A stretch of 64,000 nucleotides of DNA, taken from NCBI GenBank assembly GCA_947487205.1, contig CANKVU010000012.1, positions 62,001 through 126,000 on the forward strand, in the 5' to 3' direction. A program made the translations under genes and the position numbers. Shown piece by piece: positions 26,267-34,990 of this stretch (its first letter is position 1; each line of letters begins with the position of its first letter). The notes below the pieces were generated by a model, which did not search any database, was not told the DNA's origin, and saw only the letters and a program-made list of their open reading frames with translations. This DNA is from an uncultured Paracoccaceae bacterium (GTDB lineage: Bacteria > Pseudomonadota > Alphaproteobacteria > Rhodobacterales > Rhodobacteraceae).

Positions 26267-27154
26267 ATGACGCATCGGGTTCTCTGCATCGGATCGGTCC
26301 TGTGGGACGTGATCGGCCGGACCCCCGGACACATGGCGCTCGGCGCCGACGTGCCGGGGCGCATCGTCCGGGTGCCGGGGGGCGTGGCGCTCAACATCGC
26401 CGTCGGGCTGGCGCGCATGGGCCTCTCGCCCGCGCTTCTTTCCGTGGTTGGCCGCGACATCGAGGGCGAGGCGATCCTGTCCGAGGCCGCGGCGCACGGG
26501 ATCGACACCGGCCTGGTCTATCGCTCCGACGACCTGCCCACTGACCGATACATGGCCATCGAGGGCGCCAATGGCCTGATCGCCGCCATCGCGGACGCCC
26601 ATTCGCTGGAACGGGCGGGCGACAAGATCCTGGCCCCTCTCGCCGACGGGCGCCTGGCCGACGCGGCGGCGCCCTATGCGGGGGTGGCCGCGCTCGACGG
26701 CAACCTGACCGAAACGCTTCTCGCCGGCATCGCGCGCGGACCCTGGCTGCAGCACGCCGATCTGCGCGTGGCGCCGGCCTCGCCGGGCAAGGCGCTGCGG
26801 CTCGCGCCCCTTCTGGGCGTCGAGCGGGCGACCTTCTACGTCAACCGGGCGGAGGCCGAGCTCCTCCTGGGTGCCGCCTGCGAGACCGCCGAGATCGCCG
26901 CGCGCGCGCTGGCCCGGCGGGGCGCGGCGCGCGTCCTGGTCACCGACGGCGACCGCCCGGCCGCCATGGCGGGGGGCGGCACCGTCGTCACCGCCGATCC
27001 GCCCCGGGTCCTCGTCACCCGCGTGACCGGCGCGGGGGACACGTTCATGGCCGCCCATATCGCCGCGGAGATGCGGGGCGCCGATCCCGCCGCGGCGCTG
27101 GAGGCGGGTCTGGCCGCGGCTGCGCGGCATGTCGCAGGAGAGGTCGCAACATGA
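26267..27154 (+). CDS. psuK: PfkB-family kinase, probable pseudouridine kinase
   Basis: 295 residues of the ribokinase/PfkB family. GGVALNIAVGLARMG is the N-terminal signature and TRVTGAGDTFMAAHIA the C-terminal one, with the catalytic Asp in GAGD. The neighbour downstream is pseudouridine-5'-phosphate glycosidase, overlapping by ATGA, so phosphorylation of pseudouridine is the likely role. A longer frame upstream has no ribosome binding site and reads through the rpsB promoter. Confidence 0.85.
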   Translation: MTHRVLCIGSVLWDVIGRTPGHMALGADVPGRIVRVPGGVALNIAVGLARMGLSPALLSVVGRDIEGEAILSEAAAHGIDTGLVYRSDDLPTDRYMAIEGANGLIAAIADAHSLERAGDKILAPLADGRLADAAAPYAGVAALDGNLTETLLAGIARGPWLQHADLRVAPASPGKALRLAPLLGVERATFYVNRAEAELLLGAACETAEIAARALARRGAARVLVTDGDRPAAMAGGGTVVTADPPRVLVTRVTGAGDTFMAAHIAAEMRGADPAAALEAGLAAAARHVAGEVAT

Positions 27155-28110
27155 CACCACCGATCACGCTCTCGGACGAGGTTCGCGCCGCACGCGAGGC
27201 GGGACGACCGATCGTCGCGTTGGAAAGCACCATCATCACCCATGGCATGCCCTGGCCCGACAATCTGGAGGTGGCGACGCGGGTCGAGGCCGAGATCCGG
27301 GATCACGGCGCGGTGCCCGCGACGATCGCGGTGATCGAGGGCACGCTCCATGCGGGCCTGTCTGAGGATCAGCTGCGCGCCCTGGCCCGGGCGCAGGACG
27401 TGGCCAAGCTCAGCCGGGCCGACCTGGCGGCCTGCATGGCCACCGGCGGCACCGGGGCGACGACGGTGGCCGCGACGATGATCGCCGCGCGTGCGGCGGG
27501 GATCGAGGTCTTCGCCACCGGCGGGATCGGCGGCGTCCATCGCGGCGCGGAGACGAGCTTCGACGTGTCCGCGGACCTGCGCGAACTCTCCGAAAGCCCC
27601 GTGACGGTGGTCGCCGCGGGCGCCAAGGCGATCCTCGACCTCGCCAAGACCTGGGAGATGCTGGAGACGCTGGGCGTGCCGGTCATTGCCCACGGGCAGG
27701 ATTGCCTGCCGGCATTCTGGTCGCGCGCGTCGGACTTCGCGGCGCCGCTGCGGATGGACGACCCCGCCCACATCGCCGCCGCCCACGTCATGCGCGGGGC
27801 GCTGGACCTGCCCGGCGGGCAACTCGTCGCGAACCCGATTCCGGCCGACGACGAGATCCCGGCGGCCGAGCTCGCCCCGCTCATCGACCGGGCGCTCGAC
27901 GAGGCGCGCGAGCAGGGCATCTCGGCCAAGTCGGTGACGCCGTTCCTTCTTGCCCGGATCTTCGACCTGACCGAGGGGCGGTCGCTCAAGGCCAATATCG
28001 CGCTGGTGCTGAACAACGCCCGCCTGGGCGCCGCCATCGCACGGGAAATCGCCACCCTGCGGACCGGGCCCGGCCCGTCCGGCCAGTCCGGCGCGCCGGC
28101 GTTGCGGTGA
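27151..28110 (+). CDS. psuG: pseudouridine-5'-phosphate glycosidase
   Basis: 319 residues. VALESTIITHGMPWPDNLE, AVIEGTLHAGL, TGGTGATTVAATMIAA and FATGGIGGVHRG match the PsuG family throughout. It splits pseudouridine 5'-phosphate into uracil and ribose 5-phosphate. With psuK it forms a two-gene salvage operon for the modified nucleoside released by RNA turnover. The start codon is within the ATGA overlap. Confidence 0.95.
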   Translation: MTPPITLSDEVRAAREAGRPIVALESTIITHGMPWPDNLEVATRVEAEIRDHGAVPATIAVIEGTLHAGLSEDQLRALARAQDVAKLSRADLAACMATGGTGATTVAATMIAARAAGIEVFATGGIGGVHRGAETSFDVSADLRELSESPVTVVAAGAKAILDLAKTWEMLETLGVPVIAHGQDCLPAFWSRASDFAAPLRMDDPAHIAAAHVMRGALDLPGGQLVANPIPADDEIPAAELAPLIDRALDEAREQGISAKSVTPFLLARIFDLTEGRSLKANIALVLNNARLGAAIAREIATLRTGPGPSGQSGAPALR

Positions 28111-28153
28111 CCGGGCGCCGGCAATATCTTCGCGGCATGACCCGGAGCCATCC

Positions 28154-28855
28154 ATGACGATCGACCCGTCCCTCGACCCCGTGCCGCGCCGGCGGCCGGG
28201 TCTGTTCGCCCGCGCCCGGGCGAACTTCCTGACCGGACTGGTGGTGATCGCCCCGATCGGCCTGACCATCTGGCTGATCTGGGCGGTGATCGGCTGGATC
28301 GACGCCGTGGTGCTGCCGTTCGTCCCGAACCGGTTCAAGCCGGAGCAATATATCGGCATCAACCTCCGCGGTGTCGGCGTGATCTTCTTCCTGCTCTTCA
28401 CCTTCCTCGTGGGGTGGGTGGCGAAGGGCTATATCGGGCGATCGCTGTTGCGGATGGGGGAGAGCCTGGTCGATCGCACGCCGATCGTGCGGTCGGTCTA
28501 TTCGGGGCTGAAGCAGATCGCCGAGACCGTCTTCGCGCAGAGCGAAAGCTCGTTCGACAAGGCAGTCCTGGTAGAATATCCGCGCAAGGGGATCTGGTCG
28601 ATCGCCTTCGTGTCGACCGATGCCAAGGGCGAGATCGCGGGCGCCATCCCCGCCTCTGAGGACAAGGCGGCCGTGTTCCTGCCGACGACGCCGAATCCGA
28701 CCTCGGGATTCCTGCTCTTCGTTCCGCGCTCGGAGCTGATCGAGCTGGAGATGAGCGTCGAGGATGCCGCCAAGCTGGTGATCTCGGCCGGGCTCGTCTA
28801 TCCGAACCCGAAGAACCCCGCCTTGCCGGCGAGCCGACCGATGGCGGCAGAATAG
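28154..28855 (+). CDS. DUF502 family membrane protein
   Basis: 233 residues. Two membrane helices (about 21-45, FLTGLVVIAPIGLTIWLIW; and about 68-92, GVGVIFFLLFTFLVGW) are followed by the conserved soluble part: RTPIVRSVYSGLKQIAETVF, EYPRKGIWSIAFVS and FLPTTPNPTSGFLLFVP. The family is widespread in Gram-negatives and plants; its biochemical role is unclear to me. It follows psuG by 43 bases and may share its transcript. Confidence 0.88.
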   Translation: MTIDPSLDPVPRRRPGLFARARANFLTGLVVIAPIGLTIWLIWAVIGWIDAVVLPFVPNRFKPEQYIGINLRGVGVIFFLLFTFLVGWVAKGYIGRSLLRMGESLVDRTPIVRSVYSGLKQIAETVFAQSESSFDKAVLVEYPRKGIWSIAFVSTDAKGEIAGAIPASEDKAAVFLPTTPNPTSGFLLFVPRSELIELEMSVEDAAKLVISAGLVYPNPKNPALPASRPMAAE

Positions 28856-28886
28856 GCGCGCGCGCCCGGGCCGCCCCGGCCTCTCC

Positions 28887-29903
28887 TCAATCGTACATCT
28901 CGGCCAGATCGACGGTGGAGCGGGCGCCCAGGTCCGACAGGTGGGCGTTCAGGAACCGCTCCGCGCTGGCCCGGCCGGCCTTCCGCAGGCGATCGACCAG
29001 GATCGCGGAGGGGACGAGCTTGGTGGCGACCGAGAGGTCCCGCATCAGGTCGTCGTCGGCGACCATGTGGACCAGCACGTATTTCATCACCCCCTTGCCG
29101 ATCCGGCCGTCGTCGATCAGGCGCTGCACGAAGCGGATCGCGCGGAGGTCGCGCAGGAGCGAGGCGTTGAAGCTGATCTCGTTGATCCGGTTCTGGATCT
29201 CCTGCGCCGTATAGGGCAGCCGTTCGCGGACCAGCGGGTTGATGTTCACGATCACGATGTCGTCGGGCAGATGCGGCTCGTAGAGCGGGTGCAGCGCCGG
29301 ATTGCCGGTATAGCCGCCATCCCAGTACGCCTCTCCGTCGATCTCGACCGCGCGGAAGAGGGTCGGCAGGCAGGCGGAGGCGACGAGAACCTCGGGAGAG
29401 ATGTCGTCGCCGGTGAAGACCCTGATCTTGCCGGTCCGCACGTTGGTGGCGCAGACATGCAGTTCCGGCCCCGCGGCCGAGCAGATCTGGCTGAAATGCA
29501 TGTCCTCGGCGATGGGCTGCAACGGGTTGTGGTAAAAGGGTCCGAACGAATAGGGCGACGTGGACCGGCTGACGAGATCCCCGACGGCATAGGCGGTGGA
29601 ATGCTCGATCGCGCGCGAGATCGACGAGGTCGCCGGGGCGAAGGCGCTGAGCCAGTTCGCGACCTTCAGGTCCCGCACGCCCAGTACCCGGCCCCAGAGC
29701 CAGGCGAGATTGTCCTTGGCCGCCTGGCGCCCGCCCTGGGCCAGACCGGCCTTGAGCGCGGCCCCGTTCAGCGCCCCGGCCGAGGTGCCGGAAATGGCCG
29801 CGATCTCGATCTCCTCGCATTCGAGAAGGCGGTCGAGGACCCCCCAGGTATAGGCCCCGTGGGCGCCGCCGCCCTGCAAAGCGAGGTTTATGCGTTTGGC
29901 CAT
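28887..29903 (-). CDS. patatin-like phospholipase family protein
   Basis: 338 residues. The patatin catalytic dyad is complete: oxyanion loop GGGAHG at 11-16, nucleophile S41 in GTSAG and D195 in DGGYTGNP. No signal peptide is visible, so it is probably cytoplasmic. It lies 117 bases downstream of 3-hydroxybutyrate dehydrogenase on the same strand. That pairing suggests a role in polyhydroxybutyrate or membrane-lipid turnover; the substrate is not known. GGGAGA stands before the ATG. Confidence 0.9.
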   Translation of the reverse strand: MAKRINLALQGGGAHGAYTWGVLDRLLECEEIEIAAISGTSAGALNGAALKAGLAQGGRQAAKDNLAWLWGRVLGVRDLKVANWLSAFAPATSSISRAIEHSTAYAVGDLVSRSTSPYSFGPFYHNPLQPIAEDMHFSQICSAAGPELHVCATNVRTGKIRVFTGDDISPEVLVASACLPTLFRAVEIDGEAYWDGGYTGNPALHPLYEPHLPDDIVIVNINPLVRERLPYTAQEIQNRINEISFNASLLRDLRAIRFVQRLIDDGRIGKGVMKYVLVHMVADDDLMRDLSVATKLVPSAILVDRLRKAGRASAERFLNAHLSDLGARSTVDLAEMYD

Positions 29904-30020
29904 GTGCTCTCCCGGCGTTTTCAGATGCGGAGCCGCGATGCCCGGGTCCGTTCCCGGACAGGGTGGTGGGGCACCGGCCTTATCCGCGGATAATCGCGGC
30001 GCCCGAATGCTGGACGCGCT

Positions 30021-30794
30021 TCAGCGCGCCGTCCAGCCACCATCGACGCTGAGCGTCGTGCCGGTGATCTGCTGCGCCGCGTCCGAGCACAGGAAGGCCG
30101 CCACGCCGCCGATCTGCTCCACGGTGGCGAAATCCTTGGACGGCTGCCGGGCGAGGATCACCTCCTTGATCGCGGTGTCGCGATCCATGCCGTACTTCTC
30201 CATCGTGTCGGGGATCTGGCTCTCGACCAGGGGCGTCATGACGTAGCCGGGGCAGATGGCGTTGGCGGTGATCGGGTCCTCGGCCGTCTCGAGCGCGACG
30301 ACCTTGGTCAGGCCGACCACGCCGTGCTTCGCCGCGACATAGGCGGACTTGTAGGGGGAGGCGCGCAGCCCGTGGGCGGAGGCGAGGTTGATGATCCGCC
30401 CCCAGCCCGCCTCGCGCATCATCGGCACGGCGACCGCCATGGTATGGAAGGCCGAGGACAGCATGATGGCGATGATCGCGTCCCATTTCTCGGTCGGGAA
30501 ATCCTCGATCCCCGCGACGTGCTGGATGCCGGCATTGTTCATGAGGATGTCGCACCGGCCCGCGCGCTCGATCAGGGCGCGCGCCTCGTCGCCCTTCGAG
30601 AGATCGGCCTTGATGTAGCGGGCCTCGACCCCGTGCTCGCGCGCGAGGTCATCGGCCAGCTTGTGATCCTCGTCGCGCTCGGTGAACGAGTTCAGGACGA
30701 TGTCGGCGCCGGCCCGCGCCAGCTCCGTCGCGACGCCGAGCCCGATGCCGGAATTCGACCCCGTGACGATGGCGGTCTTGCCCTTCAGTTCCAT
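30021..30794 (-). CDS. bdhA: D-3-hydroxybutyrate dehydrogenase
   Basis: 257 residues, classical short-chain dehydrogenase. TGSNSGIG at 11-18 is the NAD site; catalytic S139, Y152 and K156 lie in NLASAHG and YKSAYVAAK. DILMNNAGIQHVAGIEDFP, CPGYVMTPLVE and the C-terminal QITGTTLSVDGGWTA are typical of bacterial BdhA. It interconverts D-3-hydroxybutyrate and acetoacetate. AAGGAGA before the ATG at 30794 sets the start; a longer frame upstream is unconserved. Confidence 0.93.
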   Translation of the reverse strand: MELKGKTAIVTGSNSGIGLGVATELARAGADIVLNSFTERDEDHKLADDLAREHGVEARYIKADLSKGDEARALIERAGRCDILMNNAGIQHVAGIEDFPTEKWDAIIAIMLSSAFHTMAVAVPMMREAGWGRIINLASAHGLRASPYKSAYVAAKHGVVGLTKVVALETAEDPITANAICPGYVMTPLVESQIPDTMEKYGMDRDTAIKEVILARQPSKDFATVEQIGGVAAFLCSDAAQQITGTTLSVDGGWTAR

Positions 30795-31007
30795 GGATGG
30801 TGTCTCCTTCGCGCATGGTCGCGCCGATCTTGGCGCGATGATTCTGCAAGCGCAAACGGATCGCGGCGGGCCGCCACGACCGCCCCGCGATCGGGAAGAA
30901 ACGTTCACGGGCCCGTGATTCAAGGGCTATCTATGGTTGTTACTCGCTCAAAAATAGGAGATCTACACGCTATGCGTGAAAAAAGTGTGGATCTACTCCC
31001 GCGCGAA

Positions 31008-31037
31008 TAAAAAAAGCGCCCGCACGAGGCGGGCGCT
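31008..31037 (-). terminator. Rho-independent terminator of the predicted small RNA
   Basis: On the minus strand AGCGCCCGC (31037-31029) pairs perfectly with GCGGGCGCT (31023-31015), loop CTCGT, followed by TTTTTTT (31014-31008). The U-tract exists only on this strand, so the transcript ending here comes from the right. Confidence 0.88.
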
Positions 31038-31084
31038 AAGTCGTTGAGGCAGGTTTCATACAGGCAAGAAACCTATCGAGCAGT
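31008..31084 (-). ncRNA. predicted small regulatory RNA, about 77 nt
   Basis: Intergenic minus-strand unit with its own promoter and terminator and no credible reading frame. From a predicted start near 31084 the RNA has a short 5' tail, a 7-bp hairpin (AGGTTTC 31051-31057 with GAAACCT 31068-31074), a linker of about 13 nt, and a 9-bp Rho-independent terminator with a seven-U run. This is the standard build of Hfq-type trans-acting sRNAs. A frame of nine codons would start upstream of the predicted 5' end and is not favoured. I do not recognise the family. Confidence 0.6.
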
Positions 31085-31090
31085 GCCTTC

Positions 31091-31118
31091 TATATACGCC
31101 ATTTCCCTGAGGAAGCAA
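31091..31118 (-). promoter_or_regulatory. promoter of the predicted small RNA
   Basis: Minus-strand TTGCTT (31118-31113), 16-base spacer, TATATA (31096-31091). TTG is the best kept part of -35 boxes in Rhodobacteraceae. Predicted transcription start near 31084. Confidence 0.55.
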
Positions 31119-31128
31119 ACGTAAAAGT

Positions 31129-31157
31129 TTGAAAAGAGGCGGTTCCGGCCGTTAGGT
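31129..31157 (+). promoter_or_regulatory. promoter of the YejA-like binding-protein gene
   Basis: TTGAAA (31129-31134), 17-base spacer, TTAGGT (31152-31157), 36 bases before the start codon. It is back to back with the small-RNA promoter; the two -35 boxes are about ten bases apart. Confidence 0.45.
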
Positions 31158-31192
31158 TAACGGCGGGTTCAGTCAAGCGGAGGCAGGTAAAA

Positions 31193-33004
31193 ATGAGAAC
31201 ATGTAGCATCGCGGCGGCATTCATGCTGGCGCTCGGCACCGCGCAGGTCCCGGCCGGGCCGCAGCACGGGATCGCGATGTTCGGCCAGCCCGCCCTTCCG
31301 CCCGATTTCGAGGCCCTGCCCTACGCCAATCCCGACGCCCCCAAGGGAGGGCGGATCGTCCAGGGCGAAGTGGGTACGTACGATTCGCTCAACCCTTTGA
31401 TATTGAAGGGTAACGTACCGTGGCAATTACGTTTTCTGGCGCATGAATCATTGATGGGGCGGTCCTACGACGAGCCGTTCACGCTCTATGGCCTGCTGGC
31501 CGAGACCGTCGAGGTGGCCGAGGACGACAGCTGGGTGGAGTTCCACCTTCGCCCGGAAGCGCGGTTCTCGGACGGCTCGCCGGTGACCGTCGAGGACGTG
31601 ATCTGGTCCTACGAAACGCTCGGGACGGAGGGGCATCCGCGCTACCAGGGGGCGTGGCGGAACGTCGCGTCGGTTGAAAAGGTCGGGGATCGCGGGGTGC
31701 GATTCGCCTTTGACGAGCCCGACCGGGAGCTGGCGCTGATCATGGGGATGCGCCCGATTCTCAAGAAGGCGCAATGGGAGGGGCGCGACTTCGCCGATTC
31801 CGGTCTGGACGTGATTCCCGTGACCTCCGCGCCATACGTGATCTCGGATTTCGAGCCCGGCCGCTCGGTCACGCTGACCCGGAACCCCGATTATTGGGGC
31901 GCGGACATCCCCTTCATGCGCGGGCAGGCCAATCTGGACGAGATCCGGATGGAGTTCTACGGCGATCAGGCGGTGATGTTCGAGGCGTTCAAGTCCGGCG
32001 CCATGAACGTCACCCGCGAAACCGACGCGCAGCGGTGGCGTACCCAGTACGAATTCCCCCGCATGCAATCGGGAGAGGTGGTCAAGTCGGAGATCCCGCA
32101 TGAACGCCCCTCGGGGATCGCCGGCCTGGTGATGAATACCCGCCGGCCGCCGCTCGACGATTGGCGGGTGCGCGAGGCACTGATCCAGGCGTTCAACTTC
32201 GAGTTCGTGAACAACGTCCTGAACGGCGGCGCGCTGCCGCGGATCACCTCCTATTTCTCGAATTCCGAGCTGGGGATGGATCACGGCCCGGCCGAGGGGC
32301 GGGTGGCCGAGCTTCTGCAACGCTATGGCGACGCGCTGCTCCCCGGCGCGATGGACGGCTATTCCCTGCCCGAGGGGGACGGATCGAAGCGCAACCGGCG
32401 GGGCAGCCGCGCGGCGCTCGACCTTCTGGGCGAAGCAGGCTGGACGATCGATGCGGGCGGCGTGCTGCGGAACGCGGAGGGGGAGCGGTTCGACCTGGAA
32501 ATCCTCCTCAGCCAGGGCGGTTACGAGCCGCAGGTCGCGCAGCGCACCGCCGATCTCTATGCCGCGGCGCTGGAGCGGATCGGGATCTCGCCCCGCATAA
32601 CGCTGATCGATCACGCCCAATTCACCCAGCGGACCAATGCCTTCGACTTCGACATGGCGTGGTACATGCGCGGCATGTCCCTGTCGCCCGGGCGGGAGCA
32701 GTACCTGTACTGGGGCGCGGATGCCGCCGACGAGCCCGGCAGCTGGAACTGGATGGGGGCGACCTCGCCGGCCATCGACGGGCTGATCGACGAGATGCTC
32801 GCCTCCGGCAGCCGGGAGGATTACGTGGCCGCCGTGCAGGCGCTCGACCGGGTGCTGACGACCGGGCGGTACGTCGTCCCCGTCTGGCACAACCCGGTCT
32901 CCTACATCGCGCATGACGCGGATCTGGAATATCCCGACCACCTGCCGGTCTATGGCGATTTCCTGGGCTTCCTGCCCGATGTGTGGTGGAAAGAAGCGGA
33001 TTAG
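31193..33004 (+). CDS. family 5 extracellular solute-binding protein (YejA-like)
   Basis: 603 residues, the long form of peptide-binding proteins. A signal peptide (MRTCSIAAAFMLALGTAQVPAG) precedes HGIAMFGQPALPPDFEALPYANPDAPKGG (partial), the YejA-type N-terminus, and RFSDGSPVTVEDVIWSYETL of family 5. YejA proteins take up oligopeptides, including microcin C in enterobacteria. No yejBEF permease or ATPase gene follows, so the partners lie elsewhere. GGAGGCAGG precedes the ATG. The upstream gap holds a divergent predicted small RNA. Confidence 0.88.
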   Translation: MRTCSIAAAFMLALGTAQVPAGPQHGIAMFGQPALPPDFEALPYANPDAPKGGRIVQGEVGTYDSLNPLILKGNVPWQLRFLAHESLMGRSYDEPFTLYGLLAETVEVAEDDSWVEFHLRPEARFSDGSPVTVEDVIWSYETLGTEGHPRYQGAWRNVASVEKVGDRGVRFAFDEPDRELALIMGMRPILKKAQWEGRDFADSGLDVIPVTSAPYVISDFEPGRSVTLTRNPDYWGADIPFMRGQANLDEIRMEFYGDQAVMFEAFKSGAMNVTRETDAQRWRTQYEFPRMQSGEVVKSEIPHERPSGIAGLVMNTRRPPLDDWRVREALIQAFNFEFVNNVLNGGALPRITSYFSNSELGMDHGPAEGRVAELLQRYGDALLPGAMDGYSLPEGDGSKRNRRGSRAALDLLGEAGWTIDAGGVLRNAEGERFDLEILLSQGGYEPQVAQRTADLYAAALERIGISPRITLIDHAQFTQRTNAFDFDMAWYMRGMSLSPGREQYLYWGADAADEPGSWNWMGATSPAIDGLIDEMLASGSREDYVAAVQALDRVLTTGRYVVPVWHNPVSYIAHDADLEYPDHLPVYGDFLGFLPDVWWKEAD

Positions 33005-33116
33005 CGCCCCGCCGGGCCCCTCGGGCGGCGGAGCCGGGCGCTCCGGTCCGCGGGGTCCGGAACCCCCTCGCCCGCGCGGCATTGACCGGGCGGAGCAGGA
33101 ACAAGGAACGCGACCG

Positions 33117-33464
33117 ATGCAATGGACTGCCGTCAAGTCGAACTGGCCCGCCTTTGTCGAACCCATCATGCAGCGCTGGCCGGAAACCGAGGAGAACGAC
33201 CTTCTGGCGATGGAGGGTGATCGCGACCGGCTTGCGGCCTACCTCGCCGAGCGTCATGATCTGACGGCGCGCGAGGCCGACGAGCAGATCACGGCCTGGA
33301 TGCAGGGCGCCGTGCCGGCCGATGTGGCCATGGACGAGACGCGCGACAGCGAGAACATCCGCGCCTCGGCCGCGCATATCGGCGCGGGCGAGGATGTCTA
33401 TGCCGACGACAAGGATTTCGGGGATGAACAGGTGCCCGAGCGCCCCATCGGGCGAGACGACTGA
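33117..33464 (+). CDS. CsbD-like stress protein with acidic tail
   Basis: 115 residues. The first ~62 residues resemble the CsbD four-helix fold: MQWTAVKSNWPAFVEPIMQRW (partial) at the place of the GNWKQFKGKVKEKWG element, LLAMEGDRDRLAAYLAERH and AREADEQITAW. CsbD proteins are small general-stress proteins of unknown mechanism. The other half is a hydrophilic, Asp/Glu-rich tail that CsbD normally lacks. AAGGA stands nine bases before the ATG. The similarity is recalled by eye, so the assignment is moderate. Confidence 0.6.
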   Translation: MQWTAVKSNWPAFVEPIMQRWPETEENDLLAMEGDRDRLAAYLAERHDLTAREADEQITAWMQGAVPADVAMDETRDSENIRASAAHIGAGEDVYADDKDFGDEQVPERPIGRDD

Positions 33465-33505
33465 CCCGATTGCCGCACGCCGCCCCAGGCGGTAGGTCTG
33501 GGGCG

Positions 33506-34990
33506 ATGGACTCGATCTTTCGCTCGGACCCGCCGCCGCCCTGCCCGGCCCCCTTCAACCTGGCGGAATACGTCCTGTCCCATGCGGACCGGCTGTCCGG
33601 CAAACCGGCGCTGGAGGAGATCGGCGGGCAGATCTGGACCTATGGCGCGCTCCGCGACGCGATTCTGGGCACCGCAACTGGGCTGTCCGCCTTCGGACGA
33701 CCGGGCGACCGGATCTTGCTGCGCCTGTCCAACACCGTGGATTTTCCGATCGCGTTCCTGGGGGCGATCGCGGCAGGGCGCGTGCCCGCGCCGAGTTCAG
33801 CGCAGCTGACCGCCGACGAGGTGACGCCGATGGCACGGGCGCTCGACCCCGTGGTGACGATCCAGGCCCCCGGCGTCGCCGCGCCTCGGGGCGGCACGCC
33901 GCGGCTCGACCTCGCCGCATTGCGGGAGATGCGGGCAGAGGCGCCCGCTGCATACGACCGGGGCGACCCGGATCGCCCGGCCTATATCGTCTTTACCTCC
34001 GGCACGGCGGCAGTGCCGCGCGGCGTCGTCCACGCCCACCGCGCCGTCTGGGCGCGCCGGATGATGATCGCCGACTGGGCGGCTTTGGGCGAGGCCGACC
34101 GGCTGCTCCATGCCGGTGCGTTCAACTGGACCTATACGCTGGGGACCGGGCTGCTCGATCCATGGTCGGTCGGCGCCACGTCCGTCATCCCCGGCGACGG
34201 GGTCGATCCGGACCGGCTGGCGCATCACCTGGCAGACCGAGCGGCCACGATTTTTGCCGCAGTACCGGGCGTTTATCGCAGGATGTTGAAGTCCGGGCCA
34301 CCACCGATGCCGGATCTGCGGCACGGGCTTTCGGCGGGCGAGAAGCTCCCCGAGGCGATCCGCGCCGACTGGCGCGCCGCTACCGGCACCGATATCCACG
34401 AGGCCTACGGCCAGAGCGAATGTTCGACCTTCATCTCGGGCAGTCCCGCGAGCCCCGCGCCGCCCGGCGTCCTCGGCCGCCCGCAGCCGGGCCGCTGCGT
34501 GGCCGTCCTGGGGGCCGACGGCGCGCCGGTGATGCGGGGTGCGCCGGGGCGGCTCGCGGTTCACGCCGACGATCCGGGTCTGATGCTGTCCTACCTGGAT
34601 GGAAATGACGAAAACCTCATTGGGAACTGGCGCTTGACCGGCGACATGGCCGCGATGGACGAAGCGGGCTGGATCGCCTATCTCGGCCGGGACGACGACG
34701 TGATGACGGCGGGCGGATATCGCGTCTCGCCCCTCGAGGTGGAAGCCGCGGCGCTGGAGGTTCCCGGGGTAGAGGAGGCCGCCGCCTTCGAGCGGGAGGT
34801 GAGGCCGGGCGTGCGGGTCATCGCGCTGGCCTATCGCGGGACCGGGAACCTGGAGGACGCCATCGCCGCCCGTTGCACCGCGCGCCTTGCGCGGTACAAG
34901 TGCCCGCGCCTCGTCGAACGGCGCGACGCCCTGCCGCGAAACCGCAACGGCAAGTTGCTACGACGCGCCCTGCGCGAGGAGGCGCCATGA
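33506..34990 (+). CDS. AMP-dependent acyl-CoA synthetase/ligase
   Basis: 494 residues of the ANL superfamily. The P-loop is YIVFTSGTAAVPRGVVHAH, with Ala-Val where Thr-Gly is usual; later motifs are EAYGQSECS, LTGDMAAMDEAG and the catalytic-lysine motif NRNGKLLRRAL near the C-terminus. It would activate a carboxylate to acyl-AMP and acyl-CoA. Relatives include benzoate-CoA and acetyl-CoA-like ligases; the substrate is open. Its stop overlaps the next start (ATGA). An upstream in-frame start would add 12 residues. Confidence 0.85.
   Translation: MDSIFRSDPPPPCPAPFNLAEYVLSHADRLSGKPALEEIGGQIWTYGALRDAILGTATGLSAFGRPGDRILLRLSNTVDFPIAFLGAIAAGRVPAPSSAQLTADEVTPMARALDPVVTIQAPGVAAPRGGTPRLDLAALREMRAEAPAAYDRGDPDRPAYIVFTSGTAAVPRGVVHAHRAVWARRMMIADWAALGEADRLLHAGAFNWTYTLGTGLLDPWSVGATSVIPGDGVDPDRLAHHLADRAATIFAAVPGVYRRMLKSGPPPMPDLRHGLSAGEKLPEAIRADWRAATGTDIHEAYGQSECSTFISGSPASPAPPGVLGRPQPGRCVAVLGADGAPVMRGAPGRLAVHADDPGLMLSYLDGNDENLIGNWRLTGDMAAMDEAGWIAYLGRDDDVMTAGGYRVSPLEVEAAALEVPGVEEAAAFEREVRPGVRVIALAYRGTGNLEDAIAARCTARLARYKCPRLVERRDALPRNRNGKLLRRALREEAP

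Noticed and set aside
30933-31010. 25-codon plus-strand leader peptide before the hairpin
   Set aside because: It overlaps the U-tract side of a terminator that works only on the minus strand, and no gene on the plus strand would be attenuated by it. The nested 12-codon version has poor ribosome-site spacing.
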